64,000 nt of DNA, taken from assembly GCA_012845835.1 (NCBI GenBank), contig JABAKD010000011.1:312501-376500 (forward strand), given 5' to 3'. This document shows positions 63,714-64,000 of the stretch, in pieces (position 1 is the stretch's first letter; each line of letters begins with the position of its first letter). The DNA comes from Undaria pinnatifida. Lineage: Eukaryota; Sar; Phaeophyceae; Laminariales; Alariaceae. Below the pieces are notes generated by a model. That model was given only the letters and a program-made list of their open reading frames with translations, did no database searches and was not told the origin of the DNA. The position numbers were made by a program, and so were the translations under genes.

Positions 63714-64000
63714 GGAGAGGACCGCCGAACAAAAAAACAGAACCAGGGCTGCACAGCACAATAAATTCAGCTCCTGGGGAGACTGACTTGCTACATTCAA
63801 GCCTTGGCAGCAGGCGAACAACTTCAATCTGTGAGTGGTATTCAAGCATACCGAGAAACTCTCCTATTAATAGGTCTAGTCAGGTCTCTAGTCGGTGGTG
63901 GATGGGGTCGTGACGCGCGGTGAGGTGCTGCAGCCTACGCCACAAATAAAGCAAACGCCACCAGGCATTTTCACATCTTTTTTTTCGCATTTTTTTCATC

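Overview
The window is nuclear DNA of a eukaryote with intron-rich genes: splice-delimited exons, long repeat-filled introns, very low gene density and no bacterial operon signals. Long G/T-rich simple repeats, mostly GTG-type splice donors, ankyrin coding and small LTR and tRNA-derived elements fit a brown alga or related stramenopile. That placement is inference; no marker gene is present.

Two protein-coding genes can be assembled, and they converge. Gene A (+ strand, about 792 to 26639) has 16 exons in the window whose phases fit at all 15 introns, giving 2,128 codons and a stop. It carries a PDZ domain split by a GC-AG intron and ends in a RING-H2 zinc finger. A PDZ plus a RING at the extreme C-terminus suggests a very large Vps8/HOPS-CORVET-type protein, but the family is not proven. 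Its 5' end lies outside the window. Gene B (- strand, about 61197 to 35373) has four exons encoding about 220-226 residues of ankyrin repeats. Its first intron is 20.1 kb and holds most of the mobile elements.

Region by region: 1-791 is GC-rich repeat DNA upstream of the first visible exon. 792-26639 is gene A; its introns carry a 2 kb (CGTTGT)n-type array, (TATG)n, (TTTG)n, an 800 bp (ACT)n array, two interspersed repeat families and partial copies of its own splice junctions. 26640-35372 is intergenic, with (GATT)n, a nearly 1 kb array of the heptamer TAATGTC, (GTAG)n and other tandem repeats. 35373-61197 is gene B, whose long intron contains at least four copies of a TRIM-like mini-LTR element with a tRNA-like internal segment, a solo LTR, a second TRIM family with a 4-bp target duplication, and a tRNA-derived SINE family with A-rich tails. 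61198-64000 holds degenerate copies of the first ankyrin exon and, at the end, a cluster of CCGTCAA motifs that may be the edge of a DNA transposon.

The two proteins show no evident functional link. The most unusual features are the repeated tandem duplication of exon edges with adjacent intron, the two mini-LTR families sharing one candidate primer-binding site, and tandem arrays that appear to have grown out of interspersed repeats.
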